Below are positions 24,201-39,200 of a stretch of DNA of 64,000 bases, one piece after another. This stretch comes from Tridacna crocea (lineage: Eukaryota > Mollusca > Bivalvia > Cardiida > Cardiidae). Every line of letters starts with the position of its first letter. Position 1 is the first letter of the stretch. The position numbers and the translations under genes are program-made. The notes beneath the pieces are model-generated. The model was not told the DNA's origin and did no database searches. It worked only from the letters and a program-made list of their open reading frames with translations. Where the stretch lies: contig OX031068.1 in NCBI GenBank assembly GCA_943736015.1, positions 24,250,296 to 24,314,295 of the forward strand. The letters are read 5' to 3'.

Positions 24201-27200
24201 TTGTTACAAGCAATCAATTCCTCTTTCACTATGTTTTCAATCAGATTAACTGCTAGAATGTCAAAAGTAAGTAATGTGATATCTAGGTAAATCATTGCAT
24301 CATGCAGGCCTTTTTCACCATTTTACAGCAAACTTAGTAAATGCTCATAAAGCGAGACAAAGAGTACCATGTTCAATACATTATATTCATGTGAGATTTA
24401 AGATGCTTCAAATCTGTTTCAACTCTTCACCATACAAGAAAACTTGTGACAAATCTAAGTTGAAAGCATTTACAGAGTACAAATTAAATTACTCAGAAAG
24501 CTTAGAAAACATGACAGGTAGAGGAGAAAACGCTAGTAACCAACATTTTCTCCTTTTTCCCACATTGTTTTCTGAGTGTTCTTTTGGCAGGGTTCTTAAC
24601 ACTAGAAATTGCATGGTAAAGGTTTAAGACAAAAGATCAGAATAGATTAATATGACAAATATAACTTATGTTTTATCAAATATGGCTGCCAATTTGCTGA
24701 CTTTGGGCTTTGGATAATCACTGAAATCACACAAATAATATTACAACTATTTGCTTACAGACCCTTTTTAAGCTTTTAACCCTTTACCAAACAAATTTTT
24801 ATTAAGTATTCTATATTACAAACATTTTATGGTCAACAAATCAAATGTGATGCAAATGATGGTACTGTGTCTGTCCAATGGCTGGAAACATTATAGGAAA
24901 AGGAGACAATGCTGGTTACTAGCATTTCTCCTATTCCTATTATGTTTCAAAAAGACCTTTTTTCAAAGGTCAGCACAAAATTGATTGGTAAAAGGTTATC
25001 CCCATTTCAACGATATTTCAGCAGTACAATTTATTATATAATTACAGAGAATTTGCTAGATTAGTTTGGTTTGTATTGGAGTATAACACCATTTTAACAG
25101 CTTAAGTCATATTGTAGTGGCCAGTGACACATCCATGTGTTTCCTAGCTTTTTAAAACCAGTACTAACACAACTTTCTTTCCAAAGCCACCGACTTCTTT
25201 TCTCAAATTCATCAGAGGTGACAGGCAAAAAATTGCTCGAAAGAAAGTTTGCCGCAACCTGGTATCAAACCCACAAGAATCTGCAAAGAGAATGTCTGAC
25301 ACGGCCTGCTTCTTCTTTGGCTAATAAGCCATAATAACCTTGGCCAAATCTGAAGAATAAGGGAGGGAACTGATTTTATACCTGGTTTTGGTCTCTAATA
25401 CAAAACCTATCCAGGACTCTGAGCGAATACTACCCAGGTTAAACATTTACATTCTAACCCCATAGCAACAAGAGGGCATTTAATTGTACATGAAATAGTT
25501 CTATAAATTTCTAAAACATGCTTGGCAGAAATACTAATAATAAATATAACAACATGTACCAAAAACATGCTATCAAAATAATGTATTGTTCTACATTATT
25601 AGTCAGTTAGTCTAATATTCAAGAACAAGATCAATACACCATAAGGATAAAACATGGCCAAAATCTATTATAAAAGTTTTAAAAAATATTATAGTAAATA
25701 AATATGCACAAGGAATTTCCTAGATTACAGCTTAAGCTGGGTATTAATCCAAAAAAAAAAAACCTGTTACATTACTATTAGCCTTAAAATATTGATACAG
25801 TGAACAGATTTCAAGAGCAGCAAAGGAAACCAGGCAGTTGCTTACTATTGCTTTTTATTTCTCAGAAAGCTTAGAAAAGATATTTTCCTTCCCCTTTAAC
25901 CCTTTACCAAACAATCCCTGGTTTTTACGACCCTCCATGAGATAGAAGCCTTTTGAAAACATTGTGGGAAAAGCAGAAAATGCTGGTAACCAGCATTTTC
26001 TCCTTTACCCACAATGTTTTCTACCCTGCTGGAAGAAAATTTCAATGTATGAGTTATGTTTACTTTGTTATCTGCAAGTGCTTTTAATTTGGACCAGTCT
26101 AAAATTTTGTCGTTCGGTAAAGAATTAATGGTATCTCATTTGGCAAAGAAACTACTACAAAGTATGTCATTGGCACTAGCTAGTAGTAACTCAAGGACAA
26201 TTCTAAAGGAATATTCACTGAGCAGTAATTAGTACAATATCTTGCCTCAGTGTACACTTTGATATTGGACGAAAATTTCTTGTTCTGGAATTTAATTGAT
26301 TCAACACCTAATTTGGTCTGTGAAAAGCCTTTGCCAAATCTTTAGACTGATGAATCACACAAATGAAAGAGTTTTTGCCTTTCTTTTTTCTTAGCAACCT
26401 TCTTCTAGTGTTTAATAGATGCAATTCATTTGTTGATTATACAACTGTCTCTTTTAATTTACAAATATTGATGGTAGATGATTTTGCGACATTTCCCACT
26501 GCAGGAAATAGTGCATAAATGAAGGGGATGACAACAGAAACCAACAATACATTAACTGGGCTGACAATACCTCATCAATAACCTAGAGAAAAACTTACTT
26601 GTTTTCTACTCTATGCTGCTTGGCCTCTAATTGCGCTCTTTCTTCCTCCAATCTTCTGTTTTCCTCTGCTTTCTTTATTTCTTCTGCTTTTCTTGCTTCT
26701 TCTGCCAGGCGCAACTCCTCTTGCCTTTTTGCCTCTTCAGCCTAAAACAGTCATGTAAACAAGAGGACCATGATGGTCCTATATAGCTCACACGAGTACT
26801 AAGCTGTAAAATTAAACTTGTGGCCCCTGGGGCGGGGCCAGTTTGGACTCCAGGGGTATCCTAAGAAAAAAACTTGGTAGGAGATGCTACTTACAAAATA
26901 TCAAAGCTCTACGCCTTCTAGTTTCAGAGAAGTAGAATTTTAAAGTCTTTTGTTCCTATGTTTCGAAGTTGTGACCTCTGGGGCAGGGCAAGTTTTGACC
27001 CCAGGGCATATGAACAAATATTGTAGAGGTCCACTAGGAGATCCTACTTACCAAATATCAAAGTCCTACATCTTCTAGTTTCAGAGAAGAAGAATTTTAA
27101 ATTTCCCTTCTTTATTTCTCTGTTTTAAACTTGTGACCCCCGGGGCAGGGCCAGTTTTGACCCCAAGGACATCATATGAACAATCTTGGTGGAGGTCCAC

Positions 27201-30200
27201 TAGGAGATGCTACATACCAAATATCAGAACTCTGCACCTTCTAGTTTCAGAGAAGAAGAATTTTAAAGTTTTCCTTCTTTGTTCCTATGTTTCAAACTTG
27301 TGACTCCCGGGGAGGGGCCAGTTTTGACCCCAGGGGAATCATATGAACAATCATGGTAGAAGTCTACTAGGACATGCTACATACCAAATATTAAAGCTCT
27401 GCACCTTCTAGTTTCAGAAAAGAAGAATTTTAAACTTTTCCTTCTTTGTTCCTATGTTTCAAACTTGTGACCCCCAGGACAGGGCAGTTTTGACACCAGG
27501 GGCATCAATCATCATTCTTGGTAGAGGTCCACTAGGAGACGCTACATACCAAATATCAAAGCTCAACGCCTTCTAGTTTCAGAGAAGAAGAATTTTAAAG
27601 TTTTCCTTCTTTGTTCCTGTTTTAAACTTGTGATCCCCAGTGCTGGGCCAGTTTTGACCCCAGGGACATCATATGAACAATCTTGGTAGAGGTCCACTAG
27701 GAGATGCTTCATACCAAATATCAAAGCTCTGCACCTTCTAGTTTCAAAGAAAATGAATTTTAAAGTTTTCCTTCTTTGTTCCTATGTTTCAAACTTGTGA
27801 CCCCCCGGGCGGGGCTAGTTTTGACCCCAGAGATATCATATGAACAATCTTGGTAGAGGTCCACTTGGAGATGCTACATACCAAATATCAAAGCTCTAGG
27901 CCATCTAGTTTCAGAGAAGAAGATTTTCATAGATTTTGCTATTTTTTTCCTTTTGGTTGCCATGGCAGCCAGACTTATGGCTGGAATACAATCTCTTGAA
28001 CAACTTTGGTTGAGCTTCAACCAAGGAACATCCCTGCCAAGTTTCATCAAGATTGGCCCAGTGGTTTAGGAGGAGAAGATGTTTAAAGAAATTGACGCAC
28101 CCACACTGGACATTGGGTGATCACAAAAGCTCACCATGAGCACTTTGTGCTGAGGTGAGCTAAAAGTCTGTGTTGGCCATTGGTTGTGGTTAGCATCTAA
28201 CTCGCAAATGGCATTTTCCCCTTTCCTCCCAATGTTTTTTACCCTTTTAAACACAATCCCACCATTAGAGTCACATTTAACCCTTTAACAAACAATCCCG
28301 ACTTTCAGGGACCCTGAGAAAGAAGTCTTTTGAAAACATTGTATGAAAAGGAGAAAATGCTGGAAACCAGCATTTTCTCCTTTTCCAACAATGCTTTCTA
28401 TCCTTCCCAAAACAAGTCTTAGTTATGAGTCACATCTATTTTGTTGTCTGCAAATGCCTTCAATTTGGACTAGTCTAAAATTTTGTTGTCTGGTAAAGAG
28501 TTCATTTCTCATTTGCCTTCGGCCAGTGGAGCTAAAAAAACAGGACCTCACAAGGATCAATATGAACTTCTGACCCCTTGACATTGAGCAATAAACTTTA
28601 CAATCAATGCTATCAAGCTGAGGCAATGAGCAGCAAGTCCTTTTTGAACATGCTTGTGATATAGAAATGTAAAATTAAAGCAAATATACCTCTCTTTGCC
28701 TGGCTTCCTCTTGAGCTCGCTTCTCTTCCAGAAGCCGAGTTTCTTCTCGTTGACGTTCTAACATTGCACGCTGTTCATCCTGTATACGCTGGGCTGCCCG
28801 CCTCCGTTGTTCACGTTCTTCCTCCTCTTCCTGCTGTATTCTGATTTGTTCCGCAGCTTTCTTCTTATTCTCGTAGTCTGCTTTCTGTCTCTGAAGTTCC
28901 TGTGGATGAAATGTCATTGTAATTTTTACCATGCAGACTATTTTTACTCTTTACTATGCAACAATATGTTAGACTTGCCTAAAATGAAAACATTTGCAGA
29001 CAACAACTACATGTAAAATGTGGTTTAACTCTTTACCAAACGACAAAATTTTGGATTTGTCCAAATTGAAAGCATTTGCAGACAACAAAATATATGCGAT
29101 TCAAAAACTGAAATTTGACATTGAAAGGGTAGAAAACATTGAGCGAAAAGGAGAAAATGCTGGTTACCAGCATTTTCTCCTTTTCCCACAATGTTTTCCA
29201 AAAGCTTCTTCCTCAGGATAGTCAAAAGTCGGGACACTGTGGTAATGGGTTAAAAGAACAGAACTGCTCTAGAAAATGTTAAAAAAAACCCAAAAAACAT
29301 CTTAACTCATTACTAAATGACATAATTTTAGGGTATTCCAAATCGAAAGCATTTGCAGACAAAAATAATAAAAGTGATTGAAAATTTGAAATTTGTTTTG
29401 TGAAGGGTGGAAAACATTGTGGGAAAAGGAGAAAATGCATTTTCTGAAAAAAAATGTTCCTCAGAGAGCCTTTGGCACTTTTTCTCTATCCCTTTACCAC
29501 ACGACAAAACTTTAGCCCATGCTAAACCCAAAGCATATGCCAAAGCAAATTCAAATATGAATGAAATTGTGGAAATTGCCTTTAACAGTGTATAAAACAC
29601 TGAGGGAAAAAAAAGAAAATGCTAGTTACCAGCATTTTCTCCTTTTCCCACAAATTTTTCAAAAGGCTTCTTTCTCAAGGTTGTAAAAGGTTTAAGCGGT
29701 TTCATCAGTTTTTATCTCAAAACCAACAAAAATTCTAATTAATGCCTAACTGTACCTTAGGCAAGCAAGAATGTCATAATATGAGTATGTTGTTGAATTT
29801 TTTTACACATGCAAAACAGTCTCATTTCTCTTACAGGCATCCAGAATGAAAATACAAAGCCATATGAATAAACAAAGCCATATTTAAGTCTTGATGACAA
29901 AAGCTTAAGATGAATCAAAAGTTTATATTGCCATAATCATCAAATTTGAAAATTTATTTCCAGGGAAATGTAGGAAAGCTGCATCCTAGAAATACCATGC
30001 AGCAACACAGTGTTTCTACCTCTAGATCGGACATCACCTGCCTATCAAAAACATGCCTTAGAGATAGTTTAAACATATTTATTTCATATCTATTGAGAAA
30101 CAAGTTCTTTCAACTTTACTAATCTCTCTTGATTTTGCTTTCTGGGAACTACACCAGTAGTCATGCCAAATGTGTGGGCCAATGAAAAATCCCTAAGTTG

Positions 30201-33200
30201 ACACCTGCTCCCGTGTATCAACCTCAAGACCTTATGGTTATGAGGTCGACACTCTCCCTCACAGCCACGGACACCACAAAGCCATTTCAAAAACCCTTAA
30301 ATTTGTTTAGGTTTCTTTTGGTGTTTTATTGGGGTTTTTAACCTTGTAGATTAAATCTTTACCACACAATACTGCCCGACAGTTATGAAGGCTATAAAGT
30401 ACAAACGTTATGTGGGATTTATATCTACATAGCATCCAAAGAATAAAAAGAATACAACATCTTGAAGCAGAATAGTCTAATGTAGATAAATAGTGATAGA
30501 AATATGCAGAAATAGAAGCTTGCTTTGAAAATATACCATCTTATACCATAACTATGAGATGGGGGTTTAGCGTAACTCTTTACCAAACAACAAAATTACA
30601 TAAGGTCCAAATTGAAACAAGCATTTTCTCCTTTTCCCGCTATGTTTTCTTCCCTTTCTAAAACAAATTTCAGTTCCTTAATCACATTTATTTTAACGTC
30701 TGCAAATGCTTTCAATTTGGACCAGCCTAAAATTTGGTCGTTTGGTTCAGAGTTAATTGTGTAATAAAACAAAGTTTGGCTGAAATTGTGTGGTAGGAAC
30801 TTTTCTTGAGTTTTGATGATTTTTGTGACAGATCTACAACATACAACACAGTCCACATTCCTTCTAACAAACAAGAGCACACTTGCCTACAACAAGCCCA
30901 TTCTCCACTGGAACATAAATCTGAATGTGCACATAACTAGAAACTTTTGCATGAAAAAAAGAATTCCATTAAAATAAATCAAAAATATGCCATAATTTAT
31001 GACAATGCAGAAAAGCAGATTACACTGCAATTCTGCACAAACTAAATTTCAGTGCCTCTGACATTAACCCTTTACCCCATAAGGCATTTCTATGGTATCT
31101 CTAATTGACCCTAAATAACAGCAAGGATGAATCCGTTTCTTATGTGTATATGAGACCTTTTGAAAGCATGAAAAACATTGTGACAAAAGGTGAAATTGCT
31201 CGTCACGAGCAATTTCACCTTTTGCCACAATGTTTTCCAAAGGCTCCAACAAGCAATGCGTAGAAATGAGCATCTATGAAGTAAAGGGTTATCAACGATG
31301 TGAATCAACCCTTTATCACACAATTACCAGTTTTAACAAGCCTGAGAACGAAGCCTTCTGAAAAGATCACGGGAAAAGGACAGCATGCTGGTAAATTCAG
31401 ACTAGTCCACATTTTTGTTGTGTGGTGAAGATTCAAGTCCGGAGGTCCATCTCCTTGAAATGAGATTTCCTAAAATTAAGTCTATAGATCTCTACAAACA
31501 CTACTCCATGCTTGAACACAGAAAAAAATCATCAGTTCATGTAAATTTCTAAGAAAATGCTGCCCAAATCAGTCCTTTGTATAAGCCAATTTTCATCTGC
31601 AAAACCTGTTATCCTCATATTTCATGGCAGCGGTAATTTTCAAAACTTTATAAACAAAACAATAATTACTGAGGTAACAGTATGGGTCCCCAATATGCAT
31701 ATGGTCCATGGTTTGAAATAATTAACTGAACAGAAATAATAAACTGAACAATCTTATGTCCTTAACAACCCTCAAGAAGAAGGCTCTTCCAAACATTAAG
31801 GGAAATGGAGAAAGCATGTACATAAGGCTGTAACAGACTACACTGAGAAAAATCAAATGGAACAGCAGCAGCGTTACATGTGTTGCAGTGTATTTCTATG
31901 CCCAAAATCTTTTGCAAGAAAGAAGCTCTTACTTTTCAAAGCAAGAACTTCTATACCAACAATGTTACATAAAGCTAAAGCAAGCAGGGGGATGAGTCAG
32001 GTCAGTGGGTGGGATAGGGTTTAAAACACTAACCCTGGTAAACTCATCCTCCAAGCTGGTCCCAAGAATTGGTCCAGGGCTCTGACCAGTTCCAAGTCCG
32101 GGTCCAGGACCTTGTGGTGTGGGCGGAGTCAAGGGTGTCTGCGGGCTATTGGGATACAAAGTGGGTGGGGTAGGAGGACTTCGAAGCTGGGCAGGATTGG
32201 CTGGCAAAGCAACAGGCTGTGCAAATTTTTCTGGAGACAGGCGACTATTTACTCTTTGTGGAGGTGGAGGAGGCTCACGCTTGCCGTCTCTGTCGGGTAA
32301 TATCCTTGGGTCTATGACCGCTGCACTAGTTACTGTATTGCTGGAGGGAGGTTGACTGGTGACAAGATGCTGAGAGTCACTGTTAGTCTGTAAGGGTGTT
32401 TAACAAGAGAGAAAACAAAAGCATGCAATATACATGTATCTAGTTATTCAGGTACAAAGAAACAATAAATGCACAATCATTGCTTCTAACTATTTTTATG
32501 TTTTTACACTAACTTTATGACAAAATTTCTGATTTTCTAAAGTTTAGCCCTTTACCAAACAATCCCTGGTTTTTACAGCCTGTGTTACCAAGTAACTACA
32601 ATTTCTGAGGTCCTTTCCTTAATTCCTACTTCCTTAGGAATTGTCAGTTTCAACCCCTAATCCACACTGACCATAAAAGAGCTTAAATTTCCTCAGCTTT
32701 GCTGGGCTTACCCGCATAACTGAAGAGAATTAATCAGAATTTTCCTTTACAATTTCCCCACTTGGGCTTGTATACAGAGACAATTATATGGCTCAGAAAA
32801 TTTCATATTAGAAAACAAAATTTTCACAGTAAATTATTGAAGTAGTGTATGAGGTTTTTTCATTGAGAGCAAAAAAGGAGTTTGATGTTTACACAGTATT
32901 TTTTCTACAAGTTCTATAAATAGAATGATAGTTACAAACAGACAACTAACATCAACACAAAAGATCAAAATCATGCAGCAGTCAACAGTCTTGAACTATT
33001 CAATTGCTAGTTTACACATCTACCATCCACTTGTGTTTCCACAATGGCTTTGAAACCATTGCATGTCACCAGAATTCTCTCCGTTTCCCACAATGTTTTC
33101 TTTCCATTCAAAGACACTGCCATTCAACAGAGAGCAATATTTGAATTCTCGTCAGCATAGGCTTTAAATATTGTCAACTTGTGCTTTGGGTAATTAAATA

Positions 33201-36200
33201 CGAGCGACTTTGCTAACCGTGAAAATGATATTGTTGCGGGAGACCACTCCTTCATGCACGGCTTCGTCCTGATTTAAATACAATATCTAACAACTGCATT
33301 AGAGATATCTCTTTAGCTCAGTGGTTAAGGTATTGGCCTTCGTCCAGGCGTTCTTAGGTTCGAATCCTACCCGGTCCCTTATTTCTGCCATGCATTTGTT
33401 CATTTGTTTCTTTGTTACAGACTTTTTTGGTAAGAATATGAATGCAAACCCAAAACCAGTACAAAAATATTCATTAATTCAAGTTTATTAATTACTGCAA
33501 TAGGAGACAATATGTTTAACATTTCCATTTTGTCTGAAAAAAAATGTCTGAGTCTAAACTTCATACTATTCTTCTCATTGGACGAGAGAGGATCAAAGCA
33601 AGGCAAGTATCCTGCAGGACAAGGGACCTAAAATAAAAGTGCCTTTCCTGGAAATTGTTAGACCCTGTTCTTTTAAACGGTCATTTAATACTGGCCCTTG
33701 CAGAAACATATATTATTTTAAAGTATTAATGTATTTTTTCTTTCATTCTTTTTCAACAGCACTTTTACTAATACTGCAGCAGCCAGTTAACCTATCTATA
33801 TATCTATGGAGTTTCTGTTACCAGTACCACACACAACACTTTGCAAGCCAGTAGCCACCACAAAACATATACTATCTTATGTTTGAAAACACTTTTCCAA
33901 GTGACTCATGCTACCAGCACATATCAAATATGGCAGAAATTCTGTCAGTCATATAGAATAAATTTACACGAAGATCTTCACTGTGCAACCTATTACCCAG
34001 ATAAACCCATTACCTTATCGGCTTACCAAACAATCCCCAAGTCTAACAACCTTGGATAAGAAACCTTTTCAAAAAATTGTGGGAAAAGGAGAAAAAGCTG
34101 GTTTACAGCATTTTCTCCATTTCCAAAATGTTTTCTACCCACTCAAAATTGAATCTATTTATGTAGCAAGCCTTTACTGTGAGTTGTCGATCCTAGGTAA
34201 CCCTTCACACAACAATAAAATCTTAGTTTTATTAGAGATGCCTGTCTACAGCCGGTGAGCAGAACGCTGTTAAATTTCAAATAGAAAAACAGAATGGTAC
34301 AGAAATCTGTCCTTTGTGTACACAAGGATAAATTACTGACATATATCGTGTAAAGGAAAAAAGAAACACGGGGGTTTGTGTGAAAAACTGAAAATTGGCC
34401 AGAAGAAAACTGGCTGACGATCAAAGCTGTAAACAATGGCGGTGACTCACGGAAAATTATCGTTGGTTTCCGCCTAGAGTCGGATACGGTGTAACTTACA
34501 TATAGGCCTCTATCTCCGTCTTAAAATAGAGGCTGCAACAGAGAAGCATCCATTTTCCTTTATTTACCGCATCAAGGCCAAGGTCAAATATAGTAACGAT
34601 AAAGTATGCATGATCATCATACGAATCTACCCGAGTGTATAACGGATATCGAAAATCTTCGATTCAAAATCCAGAAATGACTAGTCTGTTTACATTGAAG
34701 GCCGCAAGTCCACGAAATGCATTTTCTATAAGGCGTAATCTAAGCAACCTAGCAACCATCAGGCGTGATATTTGGCATAGATATATAAGAATGACTATAT
34801 TTTGATAAAATAAAAACAAAATGAGTTAAAACTGGCTTAAAATGAGTATTATTGCCTCTTTAATACTGAGAGTATTTGCAGAAAACAAATAAACATGTTG
34901 GTTGTATTGTTGGTTGTATTGAGGTTTAATGCCACTTTAATAGCTAGGGTCATATCATGGAGGTTGGTGGCGCACATGTGTTTCCTGCCTTTCTCACACC
35001 AGTATTAACACAACTTTCTTTCCAGAGCCACTGACTACTTTTCTCACATGCTTAAAATAAACATGACTTAAAATCTGAATTATGTTCTTAGTACAGTATA
35101 AACAATTTCTGGAAAACAAGGAAATACTGACTACCAGCGTTTCCTGCTTTTCCCACAATGTTTTGAAAGGCATTCTTCAACAGGACCATTAAAACTTGGG
35201 ATCATTGGGTAAAGAGTTAAACCAATATTTCATGAAGTTCTCCCTGGAAATATTTTTCAGATTAATACACTTATATGCAATAACCTGTCTGTGATCCATC
35301 ATTAAGTTCCTGGGCTACATGCAGGTAAGTAAGGGTGCTTATTCTGTGCAAGTTTATCTCAGATACATTAACTCATTACCAAATGACAATATTTTAGGTT
35401 TGTCCAAATCAAAAAGCATTTGCAGACAACAGAATAAAAGTGACTAAAAATTTGAAGTTTGTTTTGTGAAGGGTAGAAAACATTGTGGGAAAAGGAGGAA
35501 ATGCTGGTTAGCAGCATTTTCTCCTTTTCCCACAATGTTTTCTAAAGTCTTCTTTCATAGGGGCATCAAAGTAGGGATTGTGTGGTAATGGGTTAATATC
35601 CTACAAACTTTCAGACTTATATGTAATAAAACTTTTTTTTCAAATTATAATCAACTGATGAGACTTGCCTTTGGAAGGAAAGAAAACAGTATGAAATAAA
35701 ATAAAATGTTGGTTACCAGCATTTTTTTTCTTCCCAACCATATTTTTCAACATGTCTTTCCATCGGATCATTGAAACACAAAACTGTATCTTAATGAGTT
35801 TGAAAAATGCCAAAAAATCATTCCATACTAATAGACAGAAACTCTGTAGATAGTCAAACAGAAACCCATGACCGTCCCTTCAAAGTAATACCTTGTGATG
35901 GATTTGCTTGTAAAGTGTTTTAACAACCCTTTCTCAGTATTTCAGTCATATCACATCAACAGGTCAGTTACTCATGTCCGAGGTTCTAATGGACCTTGTC
36001 TGAGGATCTGCCATCTCTTGCCCAAGGAGTCAAGGACACTCTCCTGTGACTGGCCCTGCCCCCAGCATTTTCAATTAAACCTAGGGCCATAAACACCGAC
36101 CAGTCCAAAGAAAGTTTTTTATCTTGTTATCTTGTTAATTTCTAATATTGAAAGTAAGAGAATTTCTGCTTGGCTAAACATTTTGGTTTATCCAATCAGA

Positions 36201-39200
36201 AGTTGGGTTACTTTCAAATCTAAAAAGTTCTATAGAATAAGACAAAACTTTTTTTATAGAATGGTTGGTGAATACAGACCCAGATTTCTAGATTCCTAAT
36301 CCAAATCCTAGCATCCCTGCTATACCAATTTTCTTAACTCTTTACAAAACGAAAAAATTCTAGACTGGTCCAAATTGATAGCATTTCCAGACAACAAAAT
36401 TAGTGTGACTCAAAATTTGAAATCTGTTTTGGGAGGGGAAGAAAACATTGTGGGAAAAGGAGAAAGTGCGGGTTACCAGCATTTCTCCTTTTCCCACAAT
36501 GTTTTCAGAAGTCTTCTTTCTTAGGGTCGTTAAAAGTCGGGATTGTGTGGTAAAGAGTTAATAGACACAAGTCATCATACCATCATTGCTACATTACAAA
36601 CATTATAAATGATGAATGAACCCCAGAAACTTGTGAATAGGTGAACTGTTGATATGATATCAAAGTAAAAATGCAGCATGAAACACAGTTAAACAATAAA
36701 ACAATGAATGAACCACATGGGTAAGAAAGCCTTGAGAGCCCGGTACCAGACCTACCTCCTGTGGAGACCAGCTGATCTTGTCGATACTGTCTGTTGTGCT
36801 GTAACCTGAGTCACTGCTCAACACCGTGTGTCTCTTCCATTTGTCTGGTGACTCCATGAGGTTACGAAATTCTTCTGAAGACCTGTTTCAAGTACACAGA
36901 ATGCTTAACCCTTTCCTCCATATATACTCGTTTTAACACAATGAAAAAAAAAAAAAAAGCTTTAGGAAAACATTGTGAGAAAGGTGAAACTGCTCAAAAA
37001 GAGCAATTTCACCTTTTCTCACAATGTTTTCTATGCAATCTATATCTTAACCCATTATGAACCTGAGATAGAAGCCTTTAGAAAACATTGTGGGAAAAGG
37101 AGAAAATGCCGGTAACCAGCATTTTTTCCTTTTCCCACAATGTAATTGACCCTTCAAAACACAAATTTCAAATTTGACATTTGCTTTGGTCAGGGCAGAA
37201 AATATTGTCGGGGAAAAAAGAAACGAGCATTGCAAAGCAGCATATATACACCCAAAAGGGCTTGTCAGTGAAATGGATTAAAACCTAGAACACCTACAGT
37301 GATCCAAAGCTTAAGAGTAACATGCACAAGTACATATCGTTGAGATTCATTATTGTATACTTCAAGCTTATTCCAGTGAAAACTGTAGGAGGAGTTGTGC
37401 ACTTAAGAAATTGCTAAAGGACTGATGGAAGACTGGGGCCATAAAATAATACAACCCCACGGATTTATAAAAAGAGAAACATGCTGCTGGTTACCAGCAT
37501 TTCTCTCCTTTTTTTTCCCACACGACTGTAAGGAACTGTCATTCTCAGGGTCATTAAACATTTAACCAAACGACAAAACTGAAAATATTAATTTTGCAGT
37601 CGACTAAAGATGACTCTAAATTTGAAACTTGACTTCAGACGAGTAGAAAACATTGAGGGAAAAGAAGAAAATACTGGTTACCACCATTTTCTCTTTTTCT
37701 TACAATGTTTTACGGAGGCCGCTGATAGGGGCCGTATACCTTAAAATCATCTCTGTAACACATTACACTAAGCAAATCATCATGTAATTCTGGATAAGTT
37801 AAATCTATGCATCTATAATCAGGCTAAATACTAAGGTAGAATGGTCTTTTGACAAGCAGAAAAATTTACAAAAGCCATAACATTTAAACAAAGGTCAGCC
37901 TGTGCAGACTCTGCAGGCTCATTTAGTTTCATACTTTTTGCAGATGCATTCACCCTTCACCACACAACAAACTTTTAGAACAGTCCATACTGAGAACATT
38001 TGCGACCAGCAAAATTAATGTGACTCAAAAATTGGAATTCATTCTTTGAGGATAAAAAGAATGGTGGGAAAAGGGGAAAATGCTGGTTACCAGCATTTCC
38101 CCTTTTCCCACAAGGTTTTCAAAAGACTTCTATTTTCAGGGACTGTTTCGGAAAGGGTTAAACGTCTTTTTCACAGAGCTTGTGTAATATTTCGGGGGAA
38201 AAAATATGAAAATCTTACACCGTCTGTTGAGGAGGAAGAGACTTTCGAAACCGTTTCATCTCTGCCTCGTTCAACATCCCACGCTGTTTGTCCTCTCTAT
38301 TTGCGATAATTTGTAAGTATTTCATGATATGTTGTTTCCCTTTCGTACATACCTGCAAACGATATAACCAACTTTCCTGTTTGCCGTTAACTGTCTACCA
38401 AAAAGCAAATTCTTGTCTTGTCAAGATCGAAAGTACTGGCAAATGACAGATATATGGCAAGAATGATGGAATTTGTGCTTGAAAAGATAGTTTGCTTGTA
38501 TTGGAGTGTAATGCCATTTTAATAGCTTAGGTCATATCATGGCGGTTAGTGACACACACGTGTTTCCTGGCTTTCTCACACCAGTACTGACACACTTTCT
38601 TATCAAAGCCACTGACTTTTTTTCTCACAGGCATCAGAGGTGAGAAGTGAAAAATTGCCTGAAAGAAAATTCACTGCAACCAGGTCCATATACATATGGA
38701 ACCTACAACCTCAAGGTAGAATCAGATATGTAAATCACTGAGCCACCCAGCCAGGCTTTGAAAAGATAGAAAACATTGTGGAAAAAGGAGAAAATGCTGG
38801 TTGTCAGCATTTTCTCCTATTCCCACAAGGTTTTCCATTAGGTTCTATCTCAGGGTGGCTTCATCTTGGAATTGTATAGGTGAACATTAACAAATTAACA
38901 CTACAGATTTACATTAAAACTCTTAAGAATACTTCGATACAGATAATCAACATGAATAAAAAGTGGCATCAAACCATCACCAGTACTATGCTTGGGCTTT
39001 TAAGATCCTTTTACCAGTACTTTGAAAAACATTCCAACCAAAACACTGGATATTTTCCCACATTAACATTGTACAAACAGTAGTTAACTGTAATAGTATA
39101 GGGGAAAAAAAACCTAAACACTTAAAAATTTAATAAAGATAAAATGTATTACAAAGCTGACAAAGTAGCAATGTAGATCAATGATCAGAATGCAAGGTCT

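Noticed and set aside
33301..33372. Functional tRNA gene
   Set aside because: Good A and B boxes but unpaired acceptor stem; kept only as tRNA-like pseudogene.
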